Below, in pieces: positions 15,582 through 25,141 of a stretch of 52,968 nt of DNA. The notes beneath the pieces are model-generated. The model searched no databases. It saw only the letters and a program-made list of their open reading frames with translations, and was not told the origin of the DNA. A program made the position numbers and the translations under genes. The first letter of the stretch is position 1, and every line of letters begins with the position of its first letter. The DNA comes from Lentisphaeria bacterium. Its GTDB lineage: Bacteria; Verrucomicrobiota; Lentisphaeria; Victivallales; UBA1829. The stretch covers positions 1 through 52,968 of the forward strand of contig JAFZZR010000110.1 of assembly GCA_017615635.1 (NCBI GenBank), read 5' to 3'.

Positions 15582-16691
15582 ATGTTCTATTATCTTTTCA
15601 CCACCTTGATCCCCAACTATCATGAAACCCCTCTGCGTCTGCTCGATTATGTGACATTCCGCGCCGGAGCGGCTCTTGTGACCTCCTTTTTTCTGGCCGT
15701 CCTCTTCGGTCCTTTGACGGTTCGTCTTCTGAAACGGCTGAACGCCATGGCCCCCAGCCGTCTGGAAGGACTGGTGGAAGCGGAATTCACGCACCATGAA
15801 AAGGACAAGACGCCCAGCATGGGCGGTCTTCTGATCGTGGCGTCCATTCTGGTCTCATCGTGCCTCTGGGGCCGTCTGGACAATCGGCTGCTCCTGATCT
15901 TCCTGGGGACGGCGGCCGCGTTCTGCGGGCTCGGATTCTGGGATGATTTTGCCAAGGTTGCACTGAAGCGGCGCGACGGGATCCCCGGACGTGTCAAGCT
16001 GATCTGCCAGTTCGTCATTGCCTTCATCGCTCTGTATTTCTATTCGCATACGCCGGGCGCTGGCGAAACGTTCCGGCAGCTTTGCGTACCTTTTGTCAAA
16101 CAGCCCGTCTGGCCTATGATGCCCATTGTTATTGCTTACCTTTTCGGCATGTTCGTGGTCGTGGGCAGCTCCAATGCGGTGAATCTGACCGACGGGAAGG
16201 ACGGGCTGGCCGTGGGATGCACGATCTTCTGCGTCCTGACGTACGGTGCATTCGCCTACATGGCCAGTCACAAGGTCTTCGCAGAACACCTGGACCTGAA
16301 CTATATTGCGGGAGCTTCGGAGATCGTGGTCCTGGCCGCATCCGTGGCGGGCGCGTGCATCGGATTTCTCTGGCACAACTGCTATCCGGCCAGCATGTTC
16401 ATGGGAGATACGGGCAGCCTGGCACTGGGCGGGATCATCGGTTTGATCGCGGTGCTGGTCAATCAGGAGATCCTGCTGATTCTGGTGGGCGGCGTATTTG
16501 TTATGGAGATCGTCTCCGTCATGATCCAGGTCGCGAGTTTCAAGCTCACGGGGAAACGGGTCTTCCTGTGTACGCCCATACATCATCACTTTGAGAAAAA
16601 AGGCTGGACCGAAACGCAGATCGTGGTCCGCTTCTGGATTCTGGCGGGCATGCTGGCGCTTTTTGGTCTGGCGACCCTGAAATTGCGCTAA
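15582..16691 (+). CDS. mraY: Phospho-N-acetylmuramoyl-pentapeptide-transferase
   Basis: The 369 residues match the family length (about 360). MraY transfers phospho-MurNAc-pentapeptide from UDP to undecaprenyl phosphate, forming lipid I at the inner face of the cytoplasmic membrane. Visible marks are KDKTPSMGG, GFWDDFAKV with the acidic pair, NLTDGKDGLA (N201 to A210), FMGDTGSLALGG, and CTPIHHHFEKKGW with the histidine triad. About ten membrane helices are evident. The gene normally lies in the dcw cluster between murF and murD; here the neighbours are a kinase and an exonuclease. It is a single-gene unit with its own promoter and a GAGGAG ribosome site. Confidence 0.97.
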   Translation: MFYYLFTTLIPNYHETPLRLLDYVTFRAGAALVTSFFLAVLFGPLTVRLLKRLNAMAPSRLEGLVEAEFTHHEKDKTPSMGGLLIVASILVSSCLWGRLDNRLLLIFLGTAAAFCGLGFWDDFAKVALKRRDGIPGRVKLICQFVIAFIALYFYSHTPGAGETFRQLCVPFVKQPVWPMMPIVIAYLFGMFVVVGSSNAVNLTDGKDGLAVGCTIFCVLTYGAFAYMASHKVFAEHLDLNYIAGASEIVVLAASVAGACIGFLWHNCYPASMFMGDTGSLALGGIIGLIAVLVNQEILLILVGGVFVMEIVSVMIQVASFKLTGKRVFLCTPIHHHFEKKGWTETQIVVRFWILAGMLALFGLATLKLR

Positions 16692-16707
16692 AAATCGCGC
16701 TTATGGT

Positions 16708-16735
16708 TTGCTATTTTCCCGGAACCGGCTATATT
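16708..16735 (+). promoter_or_regulatory. Promoter for the exonuclease operon
   Basis: TTGCTA (16708-16713), 16 bp, TATATT (16730-16735), 38 bases before the start at 16774. Confidence 0.6.
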
Positions 16736-16773
16736 GTGGTATTTCCGGGACAACATGACAGGATGAAGAGACT

Positions 16774-17589
16774 ATGAATCTTACCGATGGACGCCCGATC
16801 GTCTTTTTCGACCTGGAGACGACGGGGACGAATCTGCAGACGGATCGGATCGTGGAATTTACCGTGGTGAAAATCCAACCGGACGGGACGCGGGAAGTCA
16901 AAACCCGGCGTCTGAATCCGGAAATGCACATTCCTCGTGAGGCATCCGAGGTGCACCATATCACGGATGAAGACGTGAAGGACGCACCGAAATTCCGGCA
17001 GATATCCAAAAATCTGTATATCTATCTGGAAGGGTGCGATCTTGGCGGATACAATATCCTGAAATTCGATATTCCCATGCTGGAACGCGAGTTCAGCCGC
17101 GCCGGTCTTCCCTTTACCACGCGGGGACGGCGCATCGTGGACGTGTACAACATTTTCTGCCGCATGGAACCCCGCAATCTTTCCGCAGCGTACCGCTTTT
17201 TCTGCGGAAAAAAGATCGAGGATGCACACAGTGCCGAGGCCGACACTCTGGCCACCGTGGAGGTGTACGAGGCTCAGCTGGCCCGTTATGCGGACTGGCA
17301 GCCCGGCGATTTCCCGGAGTCCGTGGAGGCTTTTCCGAAGACATTGGACGAGATGAGCGAATTCTGTCAGGTCAAGCCTGCGGGCGGTGTCGACCGAACC
17401 GGTCGTTTCCGCTGGCGGGAAGACGAAGTGATCGTCGCCTTCGGTCGGTGGTCCGGCACGCCGCTTAAGAAAATTGCTGTTGAGAATCCGGATTTTCTGC
17501 GCTGGCTGCTGAAGGCGGATTTCCCCGACGACGTGAAAAAGATCGCATCCGATGCCCTTGTCGGCATCTTCCCCGTAAAAGGATCCTGA
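16774..17589 (+). CDS. DnaQ-like 3'-5' exonuclease (DEDDh)
   Basis: This 271-residue protein carries exonuclease motif I FFDLETTG (D13, E15), a VHHITDEDV segment, motif II GGYNILKFDIPML with the conserved Asp, and motif III HSAEADTLAT with the DEDDh-type His and Asp. The first 175 residues are the nuclease. The remaining 95 include GRFRWREDEVIVAFGRWSG followed by LKKIAVENPDFLRWLL. That resembles a C-terminal extension seen on some stand-alone DnaQ-like exonucleases; I do not know a function for it. It could proofread with DNA polymerase III or act in repair or RNA turnover. No polymerase gene is adjacent. The next gene begins seven bases after the stop, so they form an operon. Confidence 0.85.
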   Translation: MNLTDGRPIVFFDLETTGTNLQTDRIVEFTVVKIQPDGTREVKTRRLNPEMHIPREASEVHHITDEDVKDAPKFRQISKNLYIYLEGCDLGGYNILKFDIPMLEREFSRAGLPFTTRGRRIVDVYNIFCRMEPRNLSAAYRFFCGKKIEDAHSAEADTLATVEVYEAQLARYADWQPGDFPESVEAFPKTLDEMSEFCQVKPAGGVDRTGRFRWREDEVIVAFGRWSGTPLKKIAVENPDFLRWLLKADFPDDVKKIASDALVGIFPVKGS

Positions 17590-17596
17590 GGACGAG

Positions 17597-18445
17597 ATGA
17601 ACGGCGACCGGGAAAAAAACTTCCAATATCTTCTGGATCTCATGGATGACGAGGACGAGCAGACGGCCAGTCTCGCCATGGCGGAGCTTCTGCGGTCCGG
17701 ACGTCCGGATCTGCTGAATCAGCGTCTCTGCGAGCTTCAGGAAACGGCCCGGCCCGGTCTGCGGCGGCGCGTCCACCAGCTGGAGTCCGCCATTGGAGCG
17801 CGTACACGGCGTTCGTTTCTGGCGGAAAGTCTCCGCAGCAATTCGCTGTATCTGCTGGACGGCGCGATCCGTCTTCATCTCTGCTGGTTTGACAACGACC
17901 GATACGAAAATGTGGCGGCGCAGTGGAACGATCTCAAAGCCGATCTTTTCGACGAACAGCCGTCCGACCTGACCGCCTTCGGCGAATTCATGCTGAACCG
18001 CGGACTCTGCACGCCCGGGTCCCGGGACGACATCGATCCGGAACACTACTGCATCGGGGCGGTCATCGATGATACGCCCGGCTCCGATTTGCTTCTTTCG
18101 CTCATCAGCGCCCAGCTGGCGACGGGATCCCCGCTGCGGCTCCGGGTCATTCGCCGCGGACTGGATTTCGGGGTTGCCGATCATAAGGGAAACCTCCTCT
18201 TCCCCTCCGAAAACTGGCGCGCCGTCCCCGCACGGAAAGGCGGATCCGTTCAGACGGTCCCTGACGGAGACATTCTCCGCATGATCGCGTCCGTTCTGTT
18301 TTTCTGTGCGGTGTCCTCTCACGGATTCCGCTATGCGTATACGATCGGGTCCGTGCTGGCGGCCGCGCTGGGCGAAGATTCCCTGGATTTCCTGCCGTAT
18401 CCCTACGGCACGGCGTGTGCACCGAAGCCGCCGGAAAATCGATGA
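17597..18445 (+). CDS. SirB1-like / transglutaminase-core-2 related protein
   Basis: The 282 residues begin with an acidic helical region (DLMDDEDEQTASLAMAELL) of HEAT-like appearance, followed by a basic stretch and then a domain of about 150 residues. Segments such as FGEFMLNRGLC, DIDPEHYCIGAVIDDTPG, DLLLSLISAQLATGSPL and GVADHKGNLLFP follow the order of the SirB1 N-terminal domain. In that family the pattern is a short-lived helix, then NSYLNxVLxxRxGIPISLSLLYxxIA and a FLVR segment. The usual Cys/His/Asp of active transglutaminase folds are not convincingly placed, so it may be non-catalytic. The operon partners are the exonuclease upstream and a glycerophosphodiesterase 31 bases downstream. 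Assignment is tentative. Confidence 0.55.
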   Translation: MNGDREKNFQYLLDLMDDEDEQTASLAMAELLRSGRPDLLNQRLCELQETARPGLRRRVHQLESAIGARTRRSFLAESLRSNSLYLLDGAIRLHLCWFDNDRYENVAAQWNDLKADLFDEQPSDLTAFGEFMLNRGLCTPGSRDDIDPEHYCIGAVIDDTPGSDLLLSLISAQLATGSPLRLRVIRRGLDFGVADHKGNLLFPSENWRAVPARKGGSVQTVPDGDILRMIASVLFFCAVSSHGFRYAYTIGSVLAAALGEDSLDFLPYPYGTACAPKPPENR

Positions 18446-18476
18446 ACCGCGGCATAAGCACGCGAAGGACAGGATC

Positions 18477-19268
18477 ATGAACGGGCGGACTCTTTCCGAT
18501 TTGTACCGGGATCATGATTACTTCATGATCACTGCGCACAGGGGAGCCTCTTTCGAATTCCCGGAGAACACGGCACTCGCCATGCGGAAGGCCGTGGAGG
18601 CCGGAGCGGACATGATCGAATTCGACTTGAGGGGGACCGCGGACGGCGTGCCCGTTCTGCTTCATGACGAGACGATAGACCGCACCAGCGATGGGCACGG
18701 GATGCCGGAAGATCTTCTTCTTTCGGAACTCCGGAAATTCCGTTTCTCCTTTTGGCTTCAGGGGATGCGCCGTGACGAACCGGCTATGGAGGATGTAACG
18801 ATCCCCACCTTCGAGGAGATACTTTCGGAGTTTCGCGGCAAGGTGGCCATGAATATCCAGGTTTATGCAAAGAACGAGGCTCTCCTGAAGGAGATATGCC
18901 GTCTCTTCCGCGTTTTCGATATGTACGATCACGGATATTTCACCGTGACTCCGGATCAGGCGGACGTTGTCCGGAAACTGGATCCGGATATCGAATTCTG
19001 CGTAACGGAAGGATGGGAGACGAGATCCGATCCGGAGGTCCTCCGCCGCGCCCGGGAAAAATACGGATGCCGGTTCGTGCAGCCGGTCCGGGATTTTTCC
19101 GGCGGAGAAACGTTCCGCCGTATTCGCGAACTGGATATGCGGGCAAACGTGTTTTTTGCCGACGAGCCGGAGCAGATGCAGGAACTCCGGGCCATGGGGG
19201 CGCAGGGGATCCTTACCAATCGGGCATACCGGATGTGCACGAACCGTCCGGCCCCTCAGAAACCTTGA
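18477..19268 (+). CDS. Glycerophosphodiester phosphodiesterase family protein
   Basis: The protein has 263 residues from the ATG at 18477, which follows AAGGACAGG. An in-frame start 57 codons upstream would run through the previous gene and is rejected. GDPD marks are ITAHRGAS near the N-terminus (catalytic His, Arg), FPENTALAM, GADMIEFDLRGTADGVPVLLHD (Glu and Asp metal ligands, then the second His), and a TIM-barrel progression ending in GAQGILTNR. It hydrolyses glycerophosphodiesters to glycerol-3-phosphate and an alcohol. There is no signal peptide, so it should act in the cytoplasm on deacylated phospholipids or on imported diesters. Third gene of the unit starting with the exonuclease. 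Confidence 0.88.
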   Translation: MNGRTLSDLYRDHDYFMITAHRGASFEFPENTALAMRKAVEAGADMIEFDLRGTADGVPVLLHDETIDRTSDGHGMPEDLLLSELRKFRFSFWLQGMRRDEPAMEDVTIPTFEEILSEFRGKVAMNIQVYAKNEALLKEICRLFRVFDMYDHGYFTVTPDQADVVRKLDPDIEFCVTEGWETRSDPEVLRRAREKYGCRFVQPVRDFSGGETFRRIRELDMRANVFFADEPEQMQELRAMGAQGILTNRAYRMCTNRPAPQKP

Positions 19269-19276
19269 AAAAATAT

Positions 19277-19305
19277 TTGAAAAAAGCAGAAAGTGATGGT
19301 ATAAT
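19277..19305 (+). promoter_or_regulatory. Near-consensus sigma70 promoter of the GH20 gene
   Basis: TTGAAA (19277-19282), 17 bp, TATAAT (19300-19305), 70 bases before the start codon. This is the closest match to the canonical consensus in the window. Confidence 0.75.
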
Positions 19306-19375
19306 GTATCCAGTCATGCCGGGAAGCGGATCCCGTTGTCCGGCAGTCAGACAGATTGCAGGATAAAGGTGTGGT

Positions 19376-21202
19376 ATGAATACTCCTCTGTTTCCCGTTC
19401 CCGTGAAGGCGGACTTTTCCCGGACCGGACGGGATCTTACGTCCGTCGAATGGATCGTCTTGCCGCCGGATGCAGGATTCCCCCTCAAGAACCGGATCCT
19501 GGAGCTGGCAAAGCGTCTTTCGGGCTCCTTTCAGCATACACTTCGCGTCTGCGCGGGCGAGCCGTCATCGGATTCGAAACTTCTGGTGATGACGCGGCAC
19601 TCTTCCATCGCGCCGGAAGGATACCGGATCCGTCTGGGCACCTCGGGCCCCATCGCGCTGGAGGCAGGGGATGATGCCGGTTTCTTCTACGGTATGCAGA
19701 CCGTGCTTCAGCTGCTTCGGGATCCGGCCCGGGTATCTTGCTGCCGGATCGACGATGCGCCGTCCATGAAGGAACGCGGCTACATGCTGGACGTGTCTCG
19801 GGATAAGATCCCGACCATGGAGACAATGCGTTCGCTGGTGAAAAGTCTCTCTCTGCTCCGCTACAATTCGCTTCAGCTTTACATGGAACATACGTTTGCC
19901 TTTGCGGCGCACGAGAGGGTGTGGAGCGGATACACCCCGTTCACGCCGGAAGAGATCATGGAACTGGATGCCTTCTGCCGCGATCATTTCATCGAACTGG
20001 TCCCGAACCTGAACAGCTTCGGTCATCTTCAGAAATGGCTGATGCACGAAGAGTATGACCTTCTGGCCGAAGTCAAGGGCGGCAATGTGCTCCGTCCCTG
20101 CCGGGCGGCAGTGGATTTCATGGACCGTCTGTATGCGGAATTTCTGCCGAATTTCACGTCGCGGAAGGTGAATATCGGCTGCGATGAAACGGCTCAGCTG
20201 GGCAAAGGGAAAAGCGCCGCCCTCTGCCGGAAGAGAGGGGTGACGCAAGTCTATCTCGATTTTCTGACGAAGCTGGCTGACCGTGCGGAGAAACGGGGCT
20301 TTTCCGTGGAGTTCTGGGGCGACATCATTCTGCATCAGCCGGATCTTATTTCGAAACTGCCGAAAGGCATCACGGCGCTGGAGTGGGGATACGAGGCGGA
20401 TCATCCTTTTCGGAGAGACACGGCTCTGTTCCGGAAGGCCGGAGTCGATTTCCTGGTCTGTCCCGGCACATCGGCCTGGCTTTCCCTTTTGGGGCGTACT
20501 TCCAACATGATCGGCAACATCTCCAACGCCATGCAGTACGGCTGCCGCAACCACGCACGGGGAATGCTCATGACGGACTGGGGCGACGGCGGACATCATC
20601 AGTATTATCCCGTCAGCTGGCCCGGGATCGTTATGGGAGGCGGCGCCTCGTGGAATGCAGTTTCGAAGGAGACGGCCGAGCGCATCCCCGCGGGCGTGGC
20701 GTTTGCCTTTGCGCCGGAGACGGATGGCGTTCGGCTGGGCGAATTTCTTCTGGAAGCGGGGAACGTGTACGAGGACTACGTACAGAAGACCTCGAACGGG
20801 ACTCCGTTTGCCCGTGCCATGATGTTTTTTCCAAATGCCCGGCCTGAGGATTTTGCCTGGCTGAAGAACATCACGAAGTCCGACGCGGAGAAAGCGATCC
20901 GGCATACGAAGGATCTTCTTGCGTGTCTTCGAAAAAAGCCGTTCCCTCATGCACCGGTTGTTCACGCCGAACTGGAAAACGGTCTCCGCATGGCGCTCCT
21001 CGGACATGCCCTGCTTCTGCGTGCGGCAGGCGGCCCGTTCGATCAGACCTGGTGGCGGAAGGAGACAGCCCGTGCCGTCGATTCGCATGAAACACTTTGG
21101 CTGATCCGCAACCGGTCGGGCGGGCTGCATCACAGCAGCTCCGTGCTTCGCAAACTGGCGGATTTCGATCCGGACGCATGGTGTGCCGGAAGCCGGTCCT
21201 GA
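19376..21202 (+). CDS. Glycoside hydrolase family 20 (beta-N-acetylhexosaminidase-like)
   Basis: Of 608 residues, about 1-125 form the GH20b-type alpha/beta domain (GYRIRLG, FFYGMQTVLQLL). The (beta/alpha)8 catalytic domain starts at ERGYMLDVSRDKIPTMETM. It carries SLQLYMEHTFAF, LVPNLNSFGHLQKW, and the catalytic Asp-Glu pair D270-E271 in NIGCDET, where Glu is the acid and Asp stabilises the oxazolinium intermediate. FSVEFWGDI and a TDWGDGGHHQYYP pocket follow. It removes terminal N-acetylhexosamine from glycans. No signal peptide is present, so it should act on imported oligosaccharides or recycled muropeptides in the cytoplasm. The last 150 residues are helical. It has its own near-consensus promoter, and no transporter for the substrate is adjacent. 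Confidence 0.88.
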   Translation: MNTPLFPVPVKADFSRTGRDLTSVEWIVLPPDAGFPLKNRILELAKRLSGSFQHTLRVCAGEPSSDSKLLVMTRHSSIAPEGYRIRLGTSGPIALEAGDDAGFFYGMQTVLQLLRDPARVSCCRIDDAPSMKERGYMLDVSRDKIPTMETMRSLVKSLSLLRYNSLQLYMEHTFAFAAHERVWSGYTPFTPEEIMELDAFCRDHFIELVPNLNSFGHLQKWLMHEEYDLLAEVKGGNVLRPCRAAVDFMDRLYAEFLPNFTSRKVNIGCDETAQLGKGKSAALCRKRGVTQVYLDFLTKLADRAEKRGFSVEFWGDIILHQPDLISKLPKGITALEWGYEADHPFRRDTALFRKAGVDFLVCPGTSAWLSLLGRTSNMIGNISNAMQYGCRNHARGMLMTDWGDGGHHQYYPVSWPGIVMGGGASWNAVSKETAERIPAGVAFAFAPETDGVRLGEFLLEAGNVYEDYVQKTSNGTPFARAMMFFPNARPEDFAWLKNITKSDAEKAIRHTKDLLACLRKKPFPHAPVVHAELENGLRMALLGHALLLRAAGGPFDQTWWRKETARAVDSHETLWLIRNRSGGLHHSSSVLRKLADFDPDAWCAGSRS

Positions 21203-21254
21203 ATATGATTTTTTACATCAAACAAAAATAAAACTGCAACGGGAAGGAAAAAAC

Positions 21255-22328
21255 ATGAAAAAGAAAATCGTGATCCCTTTGGCCGCGGTCGTTGTCGCGG
21301 CAGCTGTCGCCGGGTATATCTACAAGCAGAAGCTGAACGAAGAGGAGATGCGGAATCCCAAGTTCTACGGAGGCAACGGCCGTCTTGAGGCAACGGAGAT
21401 CAATCTGGCGGCGAAGCTGGCCGGACGCGTGGAGAATGTGCTTGTTCAGGAAGGTGATATGATCACGAAAGGACAGCCTCTGGTCCAGATGCAGATCAAT
21501 ACGCTCAATGCGCAGATGAAGCAGGCGAAGGCAAAGAAGAAGGCGGCGGAAACCAACGCGGCCGCATCAACTGCAAACGTCCGTGTGAAGCAGAGCGAAC
21601 TGGAAGCGGCGCATGCCAACTGTCAGCAGAAACAGGCATCGCTCGAAGGGGCGAAGAAAACCTTCGACCGGAACAGTCAGCTGATCACTTCGAGCTCCAT
21701 CTCCCAGCAGGAAATGGATAATACCGAAACGGCTTATCTGAACGCCAAGGCAGCTTATGCCGCCGCCAAGGCAAACATCGGACAGGCGGAGGCAGCGGTC
21801 AATGCGGCCAAGGCCGAAGAGGCCAGCCGGAAGGCCGATGTGGATGCGGCGCAGGCCGACATCGAACGGATCCAGGCGGACCTGGACGACAGTCTGCTGG
21901 TCTCCACCGTGGACGGGCGTGTCCAGTACCGGATTGCCGAGCCCGGCGAAGTTCTTTCTGCGGGCGGACGTGTTCTGAATCTGGTGGATCTGACGGATGT
22001 GTACATGACCTTTTTCGCACCGGAATACATCGCGGGCAAGATCGAAATCGGGGCGGAAGTCTATCTTGTTCTCGATGCACTGCCCAAGACGCCCATTCCC
22101 GCAAAGGTGACTTATGTGGCCAGCGTGGCGCAGTTCACGCCGAAGACGGTGGAAACGCAGCAGGAACGGCAGAAATACATGTTCCGCGTGAAAGCACATG
22201 TGGATCCGGTCCTCCTGAAGAAATACATCGAATACGTGAAGACCGGCGTGCCCGGCATGGCCTGGGTGCGGATCAAACCCGGAGTGAGCTGGGATGAGTC
22301 ACCTCTGAAGGACCTGGTGAAAAAATGA
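21255..22328 (+). CDS. HlyD-family membrane fusion protein of a tripartite ABC exporter
   Basis: The 357-residue protein starts at the ATG at 21255 (GGGAAGGA site). An upstream in-frame start is rejected because it would begin inside the GH20 gene. A single N-terminal helix ([19 protein letters not shown]) anchors it. The lipoyl half-motif [20 protein letters not shown] and its partner [20 protein letters not shown] flank an Ala/Lys/Glu-rich coiled-coil hairpin of about 140 residues. A beta-barrel region ([21 protein letters not shown]) follows. This is the YhiI/YbhG type that links an ABC transporter to an outer-membrane TolC-like channel. No channel gene is nearby. It overlaps the next gene by four bases (ATGA). 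Confidence 0.9.
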   Translation: MKKKIVIPLAAVVVAAAVAGYIYKQKLNEEEMRNPKFYGGNGRLEATEINLAAKLAGRVENVLVQEGDMITKGQPLVQMQINTLNAQMKQAKAKKKAAETNAAASTANVRVKQSELEAAHANCQQKQASLEGAKKTFDRNSQLITSSSISQQEMDNTETAYLNAKAAYAAAKANIGQAEAAVNAAKAEEASRKADVDAAQADIERIQADLDDSLLVSTVDGRVQYRIAEPGEVLSAGGRVLNLVDLTDVYMTFFAPEYIAGKIEIGAEVYLVLDALPKTPIPAKVTYVASVAQFTPKTVETQQERQKYMFRVKAHVDPVLLKKYIEYVKTGVPGMAWVRIKPGVSWDESPLKDLVKK

Positions 22329-25141
22329 GACGATCCGAACCGGAGACCTCCGGTATTTCTCCCGACTCCGGCGGATTCGCCGTCCGTTTTTCCGGACTGC
22401 GTCTTTCGTACGGAAAAACCCTTGCGCTGAACGGCATATCCCTGGATATCCCCGCCGGACGTCTTGTGGGGCTGATCGGCCCGGACGGGGTGGGTAAATC
22501 CTCGCTTCTTTCGCTGGTGACCGGCGTTCACGCCATGCAGGAAGGATCACTTACCGTGCTGGGCGGCGATATGCGGAGCGCGGCGCATCGGGCGGCGCTC
22601 TGTCCCCGGATCGCCTACATGCCCCAGGGACTCGGCAAGAATCTGTATTTCACGCTGACCGTGGAGGAGAATCTTCAGTTCTTCGGACGCCTCTTCGGAC
22701 ACGGACCGGCGGAACGGCGGAGACGGATCGACCACCTGACAAAGAGCACGGGGCTCTATCCGTTTCTGGATCGTCCCGCGGGAAAGCTTTCCGGCGGTAT
22801 GAAGCAGAAGCTCGGGCTCTGCTGTTCGCTGATCCACGATCCGGATCTTCTGGTGCTGGATGAGCCGACCACCGGCGTGGATCCGCTGGCGCGACGCCAG
22901 TTCTGGGATCTGATCGACAGTATCCGGAAGGATCAGCCGACTCTCAGCGTTATGGTGGCCACGGCCTACATGGACGAGGCGCAGCGGTTCGACTGGCTCA
23001 TTGCCATGGACGAGGGAAAGATCCTGGATACCGGAAGTCCGAAAGAGCTTTTGGATAAAACCGGTTCCGACAACCTGGATTCCGCCTTTATCCGTCTTTT
23101 GCCGGAAAGCAAGAGGGCTCACCATCGGGAACTGACCGTCCCGCCGCTGCCCCCGGAAGCGGATAACGATATCTCCATCGAGGCGGAGGGGCTGACAAGA
23201 AAATTCGGCAGCTTTACCGCGGTGGATCACGTGAGCTTCCGAATCCGCCGGGGCGAGATCTTCGGATTTCTCGGATCCAACGGATGCGGAAAGACCACCA
23301 CCATGCGGATGCTGACGGGCCTTCTTCCCGCAACGGAAGGAACGGCATCGCTTTTCGGCGTGCCGATCGACGGCAACAGCATGGAAGTCCGGAAGAAGCT
23401 GGGGTATATGACTCAGCTGTTCTCCCTGTACAATGAGTTGACCGTAAGACAGAATCTTGAGCTTTATGCAAAACTCTACGGGATCCCGGAACATGAGGTT
23501 CATGATCATGTGGAGGAGATGCTGACCCGGTTCGATCTGCGGAGTTCGGAAAAGACCGTGCCCGCCGATCTGCCTCTGGGCATCAAGCAGCGGCTTTCTC
23601 TGGCCGCGGCTGTCATCCATCATCCGCAGATCCTGATTCTGGACGAACCGACATCCGGCGTCGACCCGGTGGCCCGTGACGGATTCTGGGAGCTGATCAT
23701 CGAGCTTTCCCGCCGGGACAAGGTGACGATCTTCATTACCACGCACTTCATGAACGAAGCGGAACGGTGCGACCGCATTTCTCTTATGCATGCGGGCCGT
23801 TCTCTGGCCTGCGATACGCCGGCGGGGCTGGTCGAATCCAGAAAGGCAGCCACGCTGGAAGAAGCCTTCATCGGGTGTCTGGAAGATGCCGCAGCCGCTT
23901 CCTCTGCTGCTGCGCAGAAGAAGGGAGAAAACGAATCCCCCGAAACGGCGGCGGAAGAAGTCAAGCCGGAGACGAAACCGCATTCCTCCTTCCATATGCC
24001 CGCATGGTTCCGCGAGAACTGCGATTTCGGAAGGTGGTACACGTGTTTCTGGCGGGAGATGCTGGAATTGAAGCGGGACGGTGTGCGGGGCACGCTGGCT
24101 CTCTTCGGCGCGCTGATCCTGATGGTGGTCATGGGCTACGGAATCACCATGGACGTGGAAAATCTTCCTATGGCGATCCTGGATGAGGACCAGAGCGAGA
24201 CCAGTCTGGATTATTCGTGGAACTTTGCGGCATCCCGCTACTTCGACGAGAGGAAACCGGTCCGACAGTATGACGAGCTGGATCAGCGGATGGTGAACGG
24301 TGAATTGAGCCTGGTCGTCCAGATCCCGCCGAAATTCGGTCGCGACATTCAGCAGAACAATGTGCCGGAACTGGCGATCTGGATCGATGGTGCCATGCCG
24401 TCCCGCGCCAGTACCATCAACGGATACATTCAGGCCGTGCACGCGCAGTGGGTTAGCGAATATCTCAAGAAGCAGCCGGATCTGCCGTCCTACGAGATCC
24501 CGGATCTGGAGACCCGTTACCGGTACAATCCCGATGTGCTGAGTCTGCCCGCCATGGTTCCCGCGGTCATTCCCATCCTTCTGATGATGATCCCGGCCAT
24601 TCTGGCGGCCCTTTCGGTGGTGCGGGAAAAGGAGCTCGGATCGATCATCAATCTGTATGCGACGCCACTTTCCCGGCTGGAATTCCTGCTCGGGAAGCAG
24701 ACGCCCTACATCATTCTGGCCTTCTTCAGTTCCATTCTGCTGATTCTCATGGCGGTCTTCCTTTTCGACGTACCGGTAAAGGGATCTCTGCCGCTGCTTC
24801 TTCTTTCTCTGGCCCTCTACTGCGTGCTGTCCACCGGATTCGGCATGATCGCCTCGTCGGTCACGAAGAGCCAGATCGCCGTCATCTTTCTGACCATGGT
24901 GGCCACGATCCTGCCTGCCACGCAGCTGTGCGGACTGATCAATCCTGTTTCGTCCCAGGGCGGAGCCGCCCGGGTGATCGGCATGTTTTATCCCACGACC
25001 TACATGCTGCTGATCAGCCGCGGCGTATTCAACAAGGCGCTGGGATTTTCGGATCTGATGAAGCCGCTCCTTTTTATGGCGGCGGAGATCCCGGTCACGG
25101 TGGCGATCGGCATATTACTTCAGAAAAAGCAGGAACAATGA
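22325..25141 (+). CDS. RbbA/YhiH-like ABC protein: two ATP-binding domains fused to an ABC-2 permease
   Basis: The 938 residues carry three domains. NBD1 has Walker [10 protein letters not shown] (from 52), signature LSGGMKQ (155) and Walker [14 protein letters not shown]2 has Walker [10 protein letters not shown] (from 317), an aberrant signature LPLGIKQ (416) and Walker [12 protein letters not shown] charged linker (about 520-560) leads to an ABC-2-type permease half with one early helix, an extracytoplasmic loop and a cluster of five or six C-terminal helices. The same order and the LPLGIKQ signature occur in Escherichia coli RbbA (YhiH), a ribosome-associated ATPase and exporter component. 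Together with the flanking fusion protein and second permease it should form an exporter. Substrate unknown. Both ends overlap their neighbours by four bases. Confidence 0.92.
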   Translation: MRRSEPETSGISPDSGGFAVRFSGLRLSYGKTLALNGISLDIPAGRLVGLIGPDGVGKSSLLSLVTGVHAMQEGSLTVLGGDMRSAAHRAALCPRIAYMPQGLGKNLYFTLTVEENLQFFGRLFGHGPAERRRRIDHLTKSTGLYPFLDRPAGKLSGGMKQKLGLCCSLIHDPDLLVLDEPTTGVDPLARRQFWDLIDSIRKDQPTLSVMVATAYMDEAQRFDWLIAMDEGKILDTGSPKELLDKTGSDNLDSAFIRLLPESKRAHHRELTVPPLPPEADNDISIEAEGLTRKFGSFTAVDHVSFRIRRGEIFGFLGSNGCGKTTTMRMLTGLLPATEGTASLFGVPIDGNSMEVRKKLGYMTQLFSLYNELTVRQNLELYAKLYGIPEHEVHDHVEEMLTRFDLRSSEKTVPADLPLGIKQRLSLAAAVIHHPQILILDEPTSGVDPVARDGFWELIIELSRRDKVTIFITTHFMNEAERCDRISLMHAGRSLACDTPAGLVESRKAATLEEAFIGCLEDAAAASSAAAQKKGENESPETAAEEVKPETKPHSSFHMPAWFRENCDFGRWYTCFWREMLELKRDGVRGTLALFGALILMVVMGYGITMDVENLPMAILDEDQSETSLDYSWNFAASRYFDERKPVRQYDELDQRMVNGELSLVVQIPPKFGRDIQQNNVPELAIWIDGAMPSRASTINGYIQAVHAQWVSEYLKKQPDLPSYEIPDLETRYRYNPDVLSLPAMVPAVIPILLMMIPAILAALSVVREKELGSIINLYATPLSRLEFLLGKQTPYIILAFFSSILLILMAVFLFDVPVKGSLPLLLLSLALYCVLSTGFGMIASSVTKSQIAVIFLTMVATILPATQLCGLINPVSSQGGAARVIGMFYPTTYMLLISRGVFNKALGFSDLMKPLLFMAAEIPVTVAIGILLQKKQEQ

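Noticed and set aside
18306..18476. 57-codon N-terminal extension of the glycerophosphodiesterase
   Set aside because: It lies inside the preceding gene in another frame and has no family similarity. The ATG at 18477 has a ribosome site.
22547..24442. 631-residue minus-strand frame inside the RbbA-like gene
   Set aside because: Shadow of the plus-strand ABC gene, which has complete Walker and signature motifs.
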